Positions 1-8,919 of a stretch of 64,000 nucleotides of DNA are shown here, in pieces; the first letter of the stretch is position 1; each line of letters opens with the position of its first letter. Both the position numbers and the translations under genes were made by a program. The notes below the pieces were generated by a model, which saw only the letters and a program-made list of their open reading frames with translations, was not told where the DNA came from and did not search any database. Origin of the DNA: Neolewinella aurantiaca (GTDB taxonomy: Bacteria; Bacteroidota; Bacteroidia; Chitinophagales; Saprospiraceae); contig NZ_VOXD01000033.1 of the NCBI RefSeq assembly GCF_008014675.1, positions 1 to 64,000 of the forward strand, in the 5' to 3' direction.

Positions 1-12
1 ACGACGATTAGT

Positions 13-74
13 CCGTTCTGGTCCCCCCGGCCCCTGTTCCGCTACGCTCCACAGGGGCCGGGGGACCAGAACGG
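13..74. repeat. Large GC-rich palindrome (nested-hairpin repeat, copy 1)
   Basis: Arms at 13-37 and 51-74 are complementary over 24 bp with a single bulged C. The 13-nt loop is TCCGCTACGCTCC. No T run follows, so it is not a typical intrinsic terminator. It lies just upstream of a reading frame that starts inside a conserved domain. The CGCTACGCT loop recurs in palindromes near 2.27, 45.27 and 61.55 kb, which suggests a repeat family. Confidence 0.75.
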
Positions 75-183
75 AAAGAAGAAACTCCACTTTTAAACTG
101 TCCGGCTAAAGCCGACCACCTCAGTAGACATCCCAATTCAGTTTGAAGGAGGTTCTGCCCAGATTTCCGATAGAAATGGTAAC

Positions 184-1506
184 TTGTTGCTTTACACCAA
201 CGGATGCGAAATATACAACGCTTCTCATCAGTTAATGGAAAATGGTGATCACCTCAACCCCGGATTTATCTACGATCTGATTTGCACTGACGATAGAAGG
301 GGGTATGCAAACTCTCACCAATCCGCTACGATACTACCATGGCCAGGAGACGATACTAAGTATATCCTTTTTCATAAGACACTAGAGTTCGATGAAGATC
401 AAGTGGATGGAGAGTTTTCCGATAATCGTCGTACAATGATGACGGTCATCGACATGAAACTGGGGGAAGGATTAGGAGCAGTCACCATCAAGAATGATTT
501 GTTCGATACTACCCGGGTGGAGCCCACCATGTACTTTAACCGTCACGCAAATGGAGAAGACTGGTGGATGCTTAGCCCTCATCGTAGCATTGATGTTTTT
601 TCTATTTTCCTGATTGATAGTGCAGGCGTTCATTTTCAATTTACGCAGCAAACAGGGCTGATCGACTCAAAGTGGACGAGAGGTGGCGACCAAGGCTTGT
701 TTAATCCGGCGGGCGACCAGTTTTACCGCTGGAACGGCAAGCAAGGAATGCAGTTGTTCGATTTTGACCGGGAAACAGGAATGCTGAGTAATTTTCGACA
801 CATTCCGCTGTCTTTGGCTGACCAGACCATTGGGCAGAATGCATCGGGAGGTATGGGGGTGTCACCAAGCGGTCAGTACGCTTACACAAGCAATGTGTAC
901 GATATTTTTCAGTACGACCTCTGGGCTGAAGATGTCGGGGCCAGCCGTCTCACGGTCGGGGAAGTCGGTAACCCCGATAACCTGCCACAGGGCTTGCAGC
1001 CTTCGGCCTTCAGCTTTCAGTTGGGCCCAGACTGTAAGTTGTACTCCTTTGCCATAACGGGCGATGCTCACCACGTGATCCACAACCCCGACGAACGCGG
1101 CCTGGCGTGTGGTTGGGAACAGGGGGGGCTGCAACTGCCATTTCCAGTCTTTCGCGACCAGATTTACTATCCCAACTTTCGGCTCGGCCCTCTGGGCGAC
1201 GAGGGCAGTCCCTGCGCTGAACCTATTGTGACCTCCACGGATGGCCCCACAATGGAGCCAACAAACTTGTCCGTTTATCCTAATCCCGCTACGGGGCCGG
1301 TCACACTGTCTTTGGCCGCACGTGCTGGAATGTTACAACTTCGCTGGGAGCTGATAACGGGCCAGGGCCGAATAGTCAGAACAGCGATCCTGGGTTTTGG
1401 GGAGGACGTCTCCGTTCAATTGGAGGGGCTGCCCGCTGGGATGTATTTCTGGCGATTGTCCGGGCAGGGGCATCTGGTTGATTCGGGCAAGTTGATAGTC
1501 GAGTAA
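184..1506 (+). CDS. T9SS type A sorting domain protein, 5'-truncated
   Basis: The protein ends in a type A T9SS C-terminal sorting domain: LSVYPNPATGPV starts about 80 residues from the end, followed by a beta-rich stretch with LPAGMYFWRLSG and GKLIVE. Such cargo crosses the outer membrane by the type IX system. The N-terminal part resembles Saprospiria cargo that opens with an ISD-x-NG-x-LLxYTNGC motif. The frame is open from 97 and already encodes IPIQFEGGSAQISDRNGN before the first possible start (TTG at 184). A TAA at 94-96 and the palindrome at 13-74 lie directly upstream. No signal peptide is present, so the real 5' end is missing: either the gene was broken by the palindrome or it is a remnant. 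The first half is AT-richer than the C-terminal half. Function of the central domain is unknown. Confidence 0.7.
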   Translation: MLLYTNGCEIYNASHQLMENGDHLNPGFIYDLICTDDRRGYANSHQSATILPWPGDDTKYILFHKTLEFDEDQVDGEFSDNRRTMMTVIDMKLGEGLGAVTIKNDLFDTTRVEPTMYFNRHANGEDWWMLSPHRSIDVFSIFLIDSAGVHFQFTQQTGLIDSKWTRGGDQGLFNPAGDQFYRWNGKQGMQLFDFDRETGMLSNFRHIPLSLADQTIGQNASGGMGVSPSGQYAYTSNVYDIFQYDLWAEDVGASRLTVGEVGNPDNLPQGLQPSAFSFQLGPDCKLYSFAITGDAHHVIHNPDERGLACGWEQGGLQLPFPVFRDQIYYPNFRLGPLGDEGSPCAEPIVTSTDGPTMEPTNLSVYPNPATGPVTLSLAARAGMLQLRWELITGQGRIVRTAILGFGEDVSVQLEGLPAGMYFWRLSGQGHLVDSGKLIVE

Positions 1507-1746
1507 GTAGTGGTTATACCCTGCTGTAGCTACACGGGGTCCGCGACCTCATTCTGTTGAAATTTCTGACGTTTTTCTTTAGATTTCCAGCACCGGCTAT
1601 TCTCCGTCTCCTTAGCTGGTTACGATTTCATAACTGAATAGATAGAAACCTACCGTTTAGATCGCGTTATGTTTAACTGAACATTCTTATAAGGACTAGA
1701 TTTACAGGCTCCATAGCAATGAAATCCTCCACCTCAACCCGAACTT

Positions 1747-1899
1747 CTACTTCTTTGGAGGCGCCTTTCGGGTCGTCTTCGTACTTTTTGAAGGTTTCAG
1801 AGAAGGAGTATTACCTGGAGTACTCTTGTTATCTCTCTGGCGTCTGTCGGGTTTGCCGGTTGACTTGGCTATCCTTTTCGGTCCTGGTTTAAGTGGCAT
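1747..1899 (-). CDS. Possible small lysine-rich protein (50 aa)
   Basis: An ATG at 1899-1897 on the minus strand opens a 50-codon frame that ends in TAG. The product is strongly basic: about one third Lys/Arg, with motifs such as KPGPKR, KSTGKPDRR and TRKAPPKK, and no hydrophobic core. It resembles short Lys/Ser/Thr/Pro-rich nucleic-acid-binding tails rather than a folded enzyme. The 40 nt before the ATG are AT-rich, as is usual for Bacteroidota leaders. I do not recognise a family, and chance is possible at this length. Confidence 0.27.
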   Translation of the reverse strand: MPLKPGPKRIAKSTGKPDRRQRDNKSTPGNTPSLKPSKSTKTTRKAPPKK

Positions 1900-2226
1900 G
1901 ATATTTTATGTTTTACTTTTAATAATACGCACCCTTAAAACAAACGGCAGGTTTGAGAAGTTGCAAGAAGCTTAGTAAAGTTGGGATAAGCTATGTGTAA
2001 CATAGTGAACACTATTAGCTATAATGTTTCACCAAGGCAGGCCATCTGTCTCAAAAAGCCCGACTATTAGGCCTGATGATCAACTCTTACCCGCAAAATC
2101 TGAAACACTACTGGCAGGTACTGTTTCAACCTTCATTGTGCCGAAATCCACCTGACAGAATACTACGCTGGGACAGATTTCCCTGCCAGGGAACGATCCT
2201 CCCTCTAAATTCCGTACCTTGAACCC

Positions 2227-2317
2227 GGGCGCAAACCAGATTGTCACTCAACCCCCTCCCAGCCTCCCCACACCGCTGCGCTGGGGAGGAGCAATCGCGA
2301 CAATCTGGTTTGCGCCC
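2227..2317. repeat. Nested palindrome (repeat family, copy 2)
   Basis: Outer arms of 19 bp match perfectly (2227-2245 and 2299-2317). Inside them an 8-bp stem, CCTCCCCA/TGGGGAGG (2263-2270, 2282-2289), closes a loop containing CGCTGCGCT. The nested architecture and the CGCTRCGCT loop match the palindrome at 13-74. It sits between genes, about 150 nt upstream of the GH3 gene. Confidence 0.7.
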
Positions 2318-2406
2318 CCTTCCACCCGGCCTACTTTAACAAAGGTTTTTCCATCGTTTAAGAATCAAGTCGTAAGCGGAGAGCGTTCTCTGTAAACCTC
2401 CGCTCC

Positions 2407-2424
2407 GCATCCTGCGACCGCGCC
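2407..2424 (+). repeat. Dispersed short repeat, TGCATCCTGCG variant
   Basis: Sequence GCATCCTGCGACCGCGCC matches the window-wide consensus TGCA(T)CCTGCG-N-CCGCGCC. It lies 45 nt upstream of the GH3 start codon, in the likely 5' leader. Confidence 0.6.
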
Positions 2425-2468
2425 GTACTATTATTGTCAGATAGCTTTACCCCAGTCTTTCCCGAGTT

Positions 2469-5456
2469 ATGAACATGATCCCGCGTATTCTTTCCCTGAT
2501 CCTGCTGTGTGCAGCCAGTACCCTAACCGCCCAACAGTCATACAGGGGCGACCTTTCCACGCATACCGCAGAGGAGGGGCGTTGGGTAGATTCCGTTTTT
2601 GCCACCATGAACCTGGACCGTCAGCTGGGGCAACTCATTATGCTGCGGGCACACTCGGACCGGGGAGCAGACCATGTCGCTCACGTGAAGGCCGAGATAA
2701 AAAAGTACCACGTCGGCGGACTCTGCTTTTTTCAGGGGACACCCGAAAAGCAACTGGCCCTGACCAACGAATACCAGGCGCTGAGCAGCCTGCCGATGAT
2801 GGTGAGTATGGACGCGGAATGGGGGCTGGGGATGCGCCTGCCCGACCATACGATCAGCTTCCCGAAGCAGATCGCGCTCGGAGCGATCCGTAACAACGAA
2901 CTCATCTACGATATGGGCGCTGAGATTGCCCGGCAGATGCACCGTATGGGAGTGAATGTCAGCTTCAGTCCCGTGCTGGACGTCAACAACAACCCCAATA
3001 ATCCGGTCATCAATACGCGTAGTTTCGGCGAAGACCGCTACAACGTTATGGCCAAAGGATACCAGTACATGAAAGGCCTGCAGGACAATGGCATCCTGGC
3101 CAGCGCCAAGCACTTTCCCGGTCACGGAGATACGGGCACCGACAGCCACTACGACCTGCCGGTGATAACCCATGACCGCGCCCGCCTCGACAGCCTCGAG
3201 CTTTACCCGTTCAAAGCGTTGATCCGTTACGGTATCGGGTCGATCATGGCTGCTCACCTGCAAATACCGGCGCTGGACGACCGGAAAAACCGCCCGACTT
3301 CTATGAGCCTCCCGGTCATTACCGACTTACTACGTCACGAACTCGGCTTTACGGGATTGGTGTTTACCGATGGGTTGGAAATGAAAGGTGTAACCAACCA
3401 TTACAGTAACGGGGAAGTTGAAGCCGAAGCGATTATGGCCGATTCCGACATCTTACTCTTGCCGGAAAGCACGCCGGCAGCCATCACTGCGATAAAGAGG
3501 TACATCGCTGAGGGGAAGATCACGGAGGCGGATATCGAGAAGAAGGTCCGTCGGATTTTGTTGAGTAAATACCGGCTTGGCCTGAACCGACTTACGTTTC
3601 CCAGTCCGCGAAACCTCCGCGGCGAGTTGAACAGCCCGGAGGCTTACAGCCTGAAGCAGCGTCTGTTCGAAAACGCTATGACCCTGGTGCGCGATAGTGA
3701 AAAACTAGTGCCTGTACAACCAAAAGCACGGGGCAAAGTCGTGACCGTTCACATCGGGCAGCAAAGTCCTACTCCGTTCAGCCGGCGGGTCGATGACTAC
3801 GTAAAGACAACACATTACAGTACTTCTTACAAGGTCTCCGGGGCCGACCGCCAGCGGATCGAAAATGCCGTTGGCGAAGGAGATCAGGTGATTGTGGCAC
3901 TGTATTCCGATGGCAGCCGCTTCCTCGAGAAAGTTCCCGTGGGGCCGGAGGTGCTGGGGCTTCTCCGGGCGCTGGATGCTAAAGCCGAACTGGTACTTTC
4001 GGTATTCGGCAATCCTTACAGCCTGGCCGGGCTCGATGGTTTTGGGACCGTATTGATGGCTTACAGCCGCGATGATGTAGCCCAGGATGCCGCGGCTCAG
4101 GGTTTATTCGGGGCCAATAAGATTAACGGTCGCCTGCCGGTGACGGCAAGCCCCTCGGCGGCGTTCAACGCCGGCCTGGAAACCTCGCCCGCCTTCCGGA
4201 TGGGCTACGCCAACCCGGAAGCAGTAGGTATAGACGGTAACCTGCTGGATGCCAAAATAACCACCCTGGCGAATCAGGCAATGAGCCGCAAGGCGACCCC
4301 AGGCATGGTAGTGCTGGTAGGGCGCAACGGAAAGATTGTTTACGAAAAAGGCTTTGGCCGCCATACGTACAGCCGGAGCTCCCGGAAGGTAGACCCCAGT
4401 GATATTTATGACCTGGCCAGCCTCACCAAAGTATGTGCCACCACCCTTTCAATCATGAAGTTGGTGGAAGAAGGAAAACTCAACCTCGATGTCCCGATTA
4501 GTAACTACATGCCCGAATTGGTGGGCACCGAGGTGGAATTTCTAACCCTGAGACCGATTCTGGCTCATCGTGCAGGCCTGCGCAGTTGGGTCCCTTTTTA
4601 CGTGGAAACCCTGAACGCAAACGGGAAACCGAGCTCGCAGTATTACCGGAGTCAGAGAACAGGGGATTTCCAGATTGAAGTCGCCGAAAAATTATTTATG
4701 CACAAGAGCTACGTTGATTCGATGTGGCATAAAATATACACCAATGAGTTGCCCAACGAGGGGCAGTACCGCTACAGCGACCTTGGTTTTTACATTATGG
4801 CTAAGTTGATTGACCAAATCTCGGGCCTTACGGTAGACGAGTACGCTGCACGTAATTTTTACCGCCCTATGGGCCTTGAAACGATGACTTACCGCCCGCT
4901 GAGGAGCTTTCCTAAGAGCCGCATACCGCCGACGGAGAACGATAATTACTTCCGTCATGCGCAGGTTCACGGAACGGTCCATGATATGGGCGCTGCTATG
5001 CTTGGTGGCGTAAGCGGACACGCTGGCTTGTTCGGGTCGGCACGGGATATTGCAACCATCTTCCAGATGTTGTTGCAGGAAGGCAACTACGGCGGGGTAC
5101 AGTACCTGCGCCCCGAGACCGTCCGCCTCTTTGCGCACCGGTATGCTGATGAAACACGCCGTGGGCTTGGCTTTGATATGAAGCAACTCAACGAAAACCG
5201 GAGTATGAACATTTCACCCTTTGCCTCCGAGAAAGCATTTGGTCACCTCGGGTTTACGGGAATTGCTGCCTGGGCGGACCCCGTAGAGGACATAGTTTTT
5301 GTCGTGCTCTCTAACCGGACTTACCCGAGCATGAACAACAATACGTTCGGGAAACTGGACACGAGGCTACGACTACACTCCGCCTGTTACGAGAGCATCA
5401 TGAAGGGGAAATCCTTTGAAGGTCGGGGCGGGTTCGGGTTCAGTAAAGCGCCCTGA
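2469..5456 (+). CDS. GH3 beta-N-acetylhexosaminidase fused to serine beta-lactamase-fold hydrolase
   Basis: Secreted two-domain protein of 995 aa with a signal peptide (about 1-21, ending LTAQ). Residues about 35-380 form a glycoside hydrolase family 3 domain of NagZ type: KHFPGHG at 214-220 with D225-S226-H227, and the likely nucleophile Asp301 in FTDGLEM. A region of about 200 residues like the GH3 C-terminal domain follows. Residues about 600-980 are a beta-lactamase/transpeptidase-like serine hydrolase with S651-L-T-K654, a YSD triplet at 769-771 in place of YxN, and an HxG-like GHLGFTG near the C-terminus. Known NagZ enzymes remove GlcNAc from muropeptides. The second domain could act on peptides or esters, so cell-wall recycling in the periplasm is a reasonable inference. 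The gene stands alone, with no clear operon partner. Confidence 0.9.
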   Translation: MNMIPRILSLILLCAASTLTAQQSYRGDLSTHTAEEGRWVDSVFATMNLDRQLGQLIMLRAHSDRGADHVAHVKAEIKKYHVGGLCFFQGTPEKQLALTNEYQALSSLPMMVSMDAEWGLGMRLPDHTISFPKQIALGAIRNNELIYDMGAEIARQMHRMGVNVSFSPVLDVNNNPNNPVINTRSFGEDRYNVMAKGYQYMKGLQDNGILASAKHFPGHGDTGTDSHYDLPVITHDRARLDSLELYPFKALIRYGIGSIMAAHLQIPALDDRKNRPTSMSLPVITDLLRHELGFTGLVFTDGLEMKGVTNHYSNGEVEAEAIMADSDILLLPESTPAAITAIKRYIAEGKITEADIEKKVRRILLSKYRLGLNRLTFPSPRNLRGELNSPEAYSLKQRLFENAMTLVRDSEKLVPVQPKARGKVVTVHIGQQSPTPFSRRVDDYVKTTHYSTSYKVSGADRQRIENAVGEGDQVIVALYSDGSRFLEKVPVGPEVLGLLRALDAKAELVLSVFGNPYSLAGLDGFGTVLMAYSRDDVAQDAAAQGLFGANKINGRLPVTASPSAAFNAGLETSPAFRMGYANPEAVGIDGNLLDAKITTLANQAMSRKATPGMVVLVGRNGKIVYEKGFGRHTYSRSSRKVDPSDIYDLASLTKVCATTLSIMKLVEEGKLNLDVPISNYMPELVGTEVEFLTLRPILAHRAGLRSWVPFYVETLNANGKPSSQYYRSQRTGDFQIEVAEKLFMHKSYVDSMWHKIYTNELPNEGQYRYSDLGFYIMAKLIDQISGLTVDEYAARNFYRPMGLETMTYRPLRSFPKSRIPPTENDNYFRHAQVHGTVHDMGAAMLGGVSGHAGLFGSARDIATIFQMLLQEGNYGGVQYLRPETVRLFAHRYADETRRGLGFDMKQLNENRSMNISPFASEKAFGHLGFTGIAAWADPVEDIVFVVLSNRTYPSMNNNTFGKLDTRLRLHSACYESIMKGKSFEGRGGFGFSKAP

Positions 5457-5523
5457 TCGGAAAAGCATAGAGGCTTTATCCGGCTTTGACCTTACGCTCT
5501 GTTGAACCCTCGTTGTTGATCTG

Positions 5524-6243
5524 TCACTCCAATTCTTTTTGCACTAATGCCAGCGTGCTGCGGGCTTGTTCGATGGCCTCTGTATAAGCGTCGATGGTGG
5601 AACTGATACTGAACTGGTTGTAGACGACGTGATTCATAGCGGCCCGTTTTACGGTCAGATCGGTCAGGTTAGGTAGGATGTCCGGACTCTGCTGGTTATA
5701 AGCCGCAAAGTTGAAGTTTTGTACTATGAAAGGTAGCAGGAAATTATCGCGGTAGCGGGTTACGTCGTCATTGTTGTGCTCAACCAGGCTGTAGGACCTT
5801 GTGTACAATTCGGTCAGGTTGCGAACGATGTCGTCGTTGCGAATGAGCTCCATACGGCCGGTGCTTTCCAGGGCCCGGAAAGTGACCAGGCTGGGGTTGA
5901 AGTTGATTGTACTGGTAAGACTTATAAACGAAGCTGCCATACCTGCGGTCTGGCCCGGAGTGGGATTCTGCTCGCTAAAAAAAACGCTTATTTGCTGGCA
6001 GGCGTCGATTTGATCCTGGCGTTGTTCGAGGTCAGCTTCCAAAGCTTCCAGATCGCTGGTCAGGTCTTTGACGATGTCGTTGAGATAGGCGCTTTCGCGG
6101 GCTCCGTCTTTGTATCCGTTAAACCATTCGGTGATGGCAACCGAAAGCAGAATACCAACGATGATGATGGAGATTTCGAGCAGTGCTTTTCTGAGCCAGG
6201 AGCGTTTGGCGGGGGGAGTTGAAGCAGGTGGCTTGGTAACCAT
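5524..6243 (-). CDS. DUF6090-like single-pass membrane protein
   Basis: A 239-aa protein with a short Pro-rich N-terminus, one membrane segment (about 21-38, LLEISIIIVGILLSVAIT) and then a long, mostly helical region rich in charged residues (KDLTSDLEALEADLEQRQ). This layout, with the EW-x-N motif right after the membrane segment, is typical of the uncharacterised DUF6090 family common in Bacteroidota. The start at 6243 is chosen because the membrane segment follows directly. An upstream ATG would run antisense through the start of the neighbouring divergent transporter gene. The spacing to that gene is 84 nt, so both promoters must lie there. Function unknown. Confidence 0.8.
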   Translation of the reverse strand: MVTKPPASTPPAKRSWLRKALLEISIIIVGILLSVAITEWFNGYKDGARESAYLNDIVKDLTSDLEALEADLEQRQDQIDACQQISVFFSEQNPTPGQTAGMAASFISLTSTINFNPSLVTFRALESTGRMELIRNDDIVRNLTELYTRSYSLVEHNNDDVTRYRDNFLLPFIVQNFNFAAYNQQSPDILPNLTDLTVKRAAMNHVVYNQFSISSTIDAYTEAIEQARSTLALVQKELE

Positions 6244-6327
6244 AAGGCGAAATATGGGTTTGAGTATTTCAAATATACGGTACGGCGGTGAGCCGTACCT
6301 TCGCGTTTCAGGCAAGCCAGTCGACAC

Positions 6328-8706
6328 ATGAGTAAACAAAAATTCGGAACAGCCCCGGTATTCTTCACCGCCATCAGCACCATCCTGGGAGCAATCATGT
6401 TCCTCCGGTTCGGGTTTGCGGTAGGTATGGTTGGGTTGGCGGGTACTATGGTCCTCATCCTGATTGGCCATGCCGTTACGATTCCTACGGCGATGGCCAT
6501 CGCCGAAATCGCCACCAACCAGAAGGTAGAAGGCGGCGGAGAATACTACATCATTTCCCGGAGTTTCGGCTTAGTGATTGGTTCAACGATCGGGATGGCG
6601 CTCTATATGTCTCAGGCGATTTCGGTAGCGTTTTACATCATGGCTTTTACGGAAGCCTTCCGGCCGTTGGTCGATTGGGTGCTAGCTACCTATTCACTCC
6701 TTCCGTGGGCAGACTGGCTGCTGTCTCAGCCGCAGACGATTGGTATTCCTGCTCTGTTGCTGCTGACCGGCCTGATCCTCTCCAAAGGGGCAGACCTGGG
6801 CGTGAAGGTGCTCTACAGCGTGGTGTTCACGCTGGGTATTGCGCTGGCCGCTTTCTTTTTGGGAAGCACGGAGTATGCTGAGAACAACGACATCAACTTC
6901 TTCAACAGGTATACAGGTACGGTAGCAGAGAGCCAGGCAACCATCGACGGAATAACCCAGGCTGACCCTTCCGATACCGTGTCTTTTGGGGGCGAAGAAG
7001 TGGGGCTTCGCGAAGCACCCTCCGCTGCACCTGCGTCCGCGCCTGCTCCGAAACCAGTTGTTCCCAATATCAGTTTTTTTACCGTTTTTGCCATCATTTT
7101 TCCTGCTTTTACCGGCATGACGGCGGGCGTGGGATTGAGTGGAGACCTCAAGGATCCCGGGCGCAGCATTCCGTTGGGAACCCTTGCCGCGACGATTGGC
7201 GGAATGGTGATTTATTTCTTCATGGCGTGGAAACTGTCGGTTTCCGCTTCTCCGGAAATGCTGGCTGATACCAACCGCCTGGTGATGGCCGACATCGCAT
7301 GGCAGGGTTGGTGGATTATCCCACTGGGACTCGCCGCCGCAACGATCAGTTCTGCCCTCGGGTCAATTCTGGTCGCGCCCAGAACGTTGCAAGCTATTGC
7401 CGCAGATGAAATTTTCCCCGCTCCGGCACTCAATAACTGGATCAGCAAAGGGAAGGGCGAAAACAACGAGCCCTACAACGCCAGCCTGATTACCGTGCTG
7501 CTGGCTGCTTTTTTCATCATGCTGGGAGCGCTGGACAGTGTCGCCGAGATCATCTCGATGTTCTTCATGGTTACTTACGGCTCGCTTTGCCTGATCAGTT
7601 TCCTCAACCACTTCGCGGCCGATCCGAGCTACCGCCCCACTTTCCGCTCCAAGTGGTATGTCTCCCTTTTTGGCGCGCTTGCCTGTTTCGGGCTAATGTT
7701 TTTCATGAACTCGACTTACGCTGCGCTGGCGGTGGTCCTGATCGGGATCCTCTACGTTTACATCGCCTACGCTAACCCGGACAAGCGGAGCATGGCCCTC
7801 ATCTTTCAGGGGGTTATTTTCCAGTTCAGCCGGCGGCTGCAAATTTTTCTGCAAAAGGCCGATAAGGAGGAAAAGAAGAGCTGGCGCCCGAGTGTGATCG
7901 CAGCCAGCGATGCCACGTTTACCCGCCTGGGAGCCTTCGATTTACTGCGCTGGCTGAGCCAGAAGTACGGATTCGGAACTTACCTGCATTACGTAAATGG
8001 CTACCTGAGCCACGAAAAAAGTGAAGAGGCCGCACAAATTAAAAAACGGATCATCCGGATGGCCGAAGCGACCGACAGCCGCATCTATGTGGACACCATC
8101 GTCTCGCCTTCTTACACTTCAGCTATCGCCCAAACGGTACAGTTTCCGGGCATTGCAGGTACCGAAAACAATCTTTTGCTGCTGGAATATTCCAAGAACA
8201 ACAAAGAAGGCTTGTCGGACATCATCGACAATTTCAAGCTCATCAAGTCGGTTGATTTCAACGTAGGAATTCTTGGCTTGTCGGAGCGGGGCTTCGGACT
8301 GAAAAAAACGATCCACGTATGGATCACAAGGGCGCACTACGAAAGTGCCAACCTGATGATTTTGCTGGCTTACGTGATGACGGGACATCCCGACTGGCAA
8401 GGTGCGCAGATCAAACTCTTTGCGGTCTTCGAAGAATCCAAGATGGCTGCCGAAGAGCAGGCGCTTTACGACCTCATCGAAACCGGTCAGTTGCCCATCA
8501 GTCGCAACAATATCGACGTGTTGTGCCGGATGGACGACACGGACTCCAAGGCCGTCATCGCCCGCAAATCGGGCGAAGCAGACCTCGTTATCCTCGGCTT
8601 CCGGGACAAAGCCCTCAAGCGTATCGGCGAAGATTACTTTGCGGGCTACGATGAGATTGGTAACGTCCTGTTCGTGAATGCGAGTGAGGAGGTGGAAATC
8701 CGTTAA
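6328..8706 (+). CDS. SLC12-type (cation-chloride cotransporter-like) APC permease
   Basis: Inner-membrane transporter of 792 aa. About twelve membrane segments fill residues 10-480. GGGEYYIISRS (69-79) and GLSGDLKDPGRSIP (about 270-283) are hallmarks of the cation-chloride cotransporter branch of the APC superfamily. The remaining 300 residues form a soluble C-terminal domain like that of SLC12 proteins (ESANLMILLAYVMTGH). In eukaryotes the family moves Na/K with Cl; the bacterial substrate is not known. An Ala/Pro stretch (APASAPAPKP, from residue 234) sits in a loop just before the conserved segment. It is encoded by a copy of the dispersed 19-bp repeat, so it looks like an in-frame insertion. 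The gene is divergent from the DUF6090-like gene. Confidence 0.85.
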   Translation: MSKQKFGTAPVFFTAISTILGAIMFLRFGFAVGMVGLAGTMVLILIGHAVTIPTAMAIAEIATNQKVEGGGEYYIISRSFGLVIGSTIGMALYMSQAISVAFYIMAFTEAFRPLVDWVLATYSLLPWADWLLSQPQTIGIPALLLLTGLILSKGADLGVKVLYSVVFTLGIALAAFFLGSTEYAENNDINFFNRYTGTVAESQATIDGITQADPSDTVSFGGEEVGLREAPSAAPASAPAPKPVVPNISFFTVFAIIFPAFTGMTAGVGLSGDLKDPGRSIPLGTLAATIGGMVIYFFMAWKLSVSASPEMLADTNRLVMADIAWQGWWIIPLGLAAATISSALGSILVAPRTLQAIAADEIFPAPALNNWISKGKGENNEPYNASLITVLLAAFFIMLGALDSVAEIISMFFMVTYGSLCLISFLNHFAADPSYRPTFRSKWYVSLFGALACFGLMFFMNSTYAALAVVLIGILYVYIAYANPDKRSMALIFQGVIFQFSRRLQIFLQKADKEEKKSWRPSVIAASDATFTRLGAFDLLRWLSQKYGFGTYLHYVNGYLSHEKSEEAAQIKKRIIRMAEATDSRIYVDTIVSPSYTSAIAQTVQFPGIAGTENNLLLLEYSKNNKEGLSDIIDNFKLIKSVDFNVGILGLSERGFGLKKTIHVWITRAHYESANLMILLAYVMTGHPDWQGAQIKLFAVFEESKMAAEEQALYDLIETGQLPISRNNIDVLCRMDDTDSKAVIARKSGEADLVILGFRDKALKRIGEDYFAGYDEIGNVLFVNASEEVEIR
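7026..7043 (+). repeat. Dispersed short repeat inside transporter gene
   Basis: TGCACCTGCGTCCGCGCC matches the consensus exactly. Read in frame it encodes APASAP in an extramembrane loop of the SLC12-type transporter. Confidence 0.65.
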
Positions 8707-8717
8707 GTTTTTTTCCC

Positions 8718-8736
8718 GGGCACGGATGCAGGTGCA
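8718..8736 (-). repeat. Dispersed short repeat after transporter gene
   Basis: On the minus strand TGCACCTGCATCCGTGCCC has two mismatches to the consensus. It starts 12 nt after the transporter stop codon. Confidence 0.5.
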
Positions 8737-8919
8737 GGGCCAGGTTGCTGAAGGGGAACGTACGTCAGGGTGAGTTCGGAATGTATGCCATAATTTTACC
8801 TTCTCCGGGCAGCCCAATCGCTACACTTACCCGGTTGGGCAGGGTTAAAGTGGTCTGATGTCGGCAGTCACTTGAACCTCAGGAGGCTCATTTCAATTTA
8901 GTTGTTACAAATTTCGGTT

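Larger units (their letters stand above)
1507..2468. other. Long, mostly gene-free intergenic region
   Basis: About 960 nt lie between the T9SS remnant and the GH3 gene. No long frame has convincing codon usage on either strand. It holds one possible short minus-strand gene (1747-1899), a nested palindrome (2227-2317) and one copy of the dispersed TGCATCCTGCG-type repeat (2407-2424). The 1900-2050 part is AT-rich and could contain promoters for the minus strand. Confidence 0.6.
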
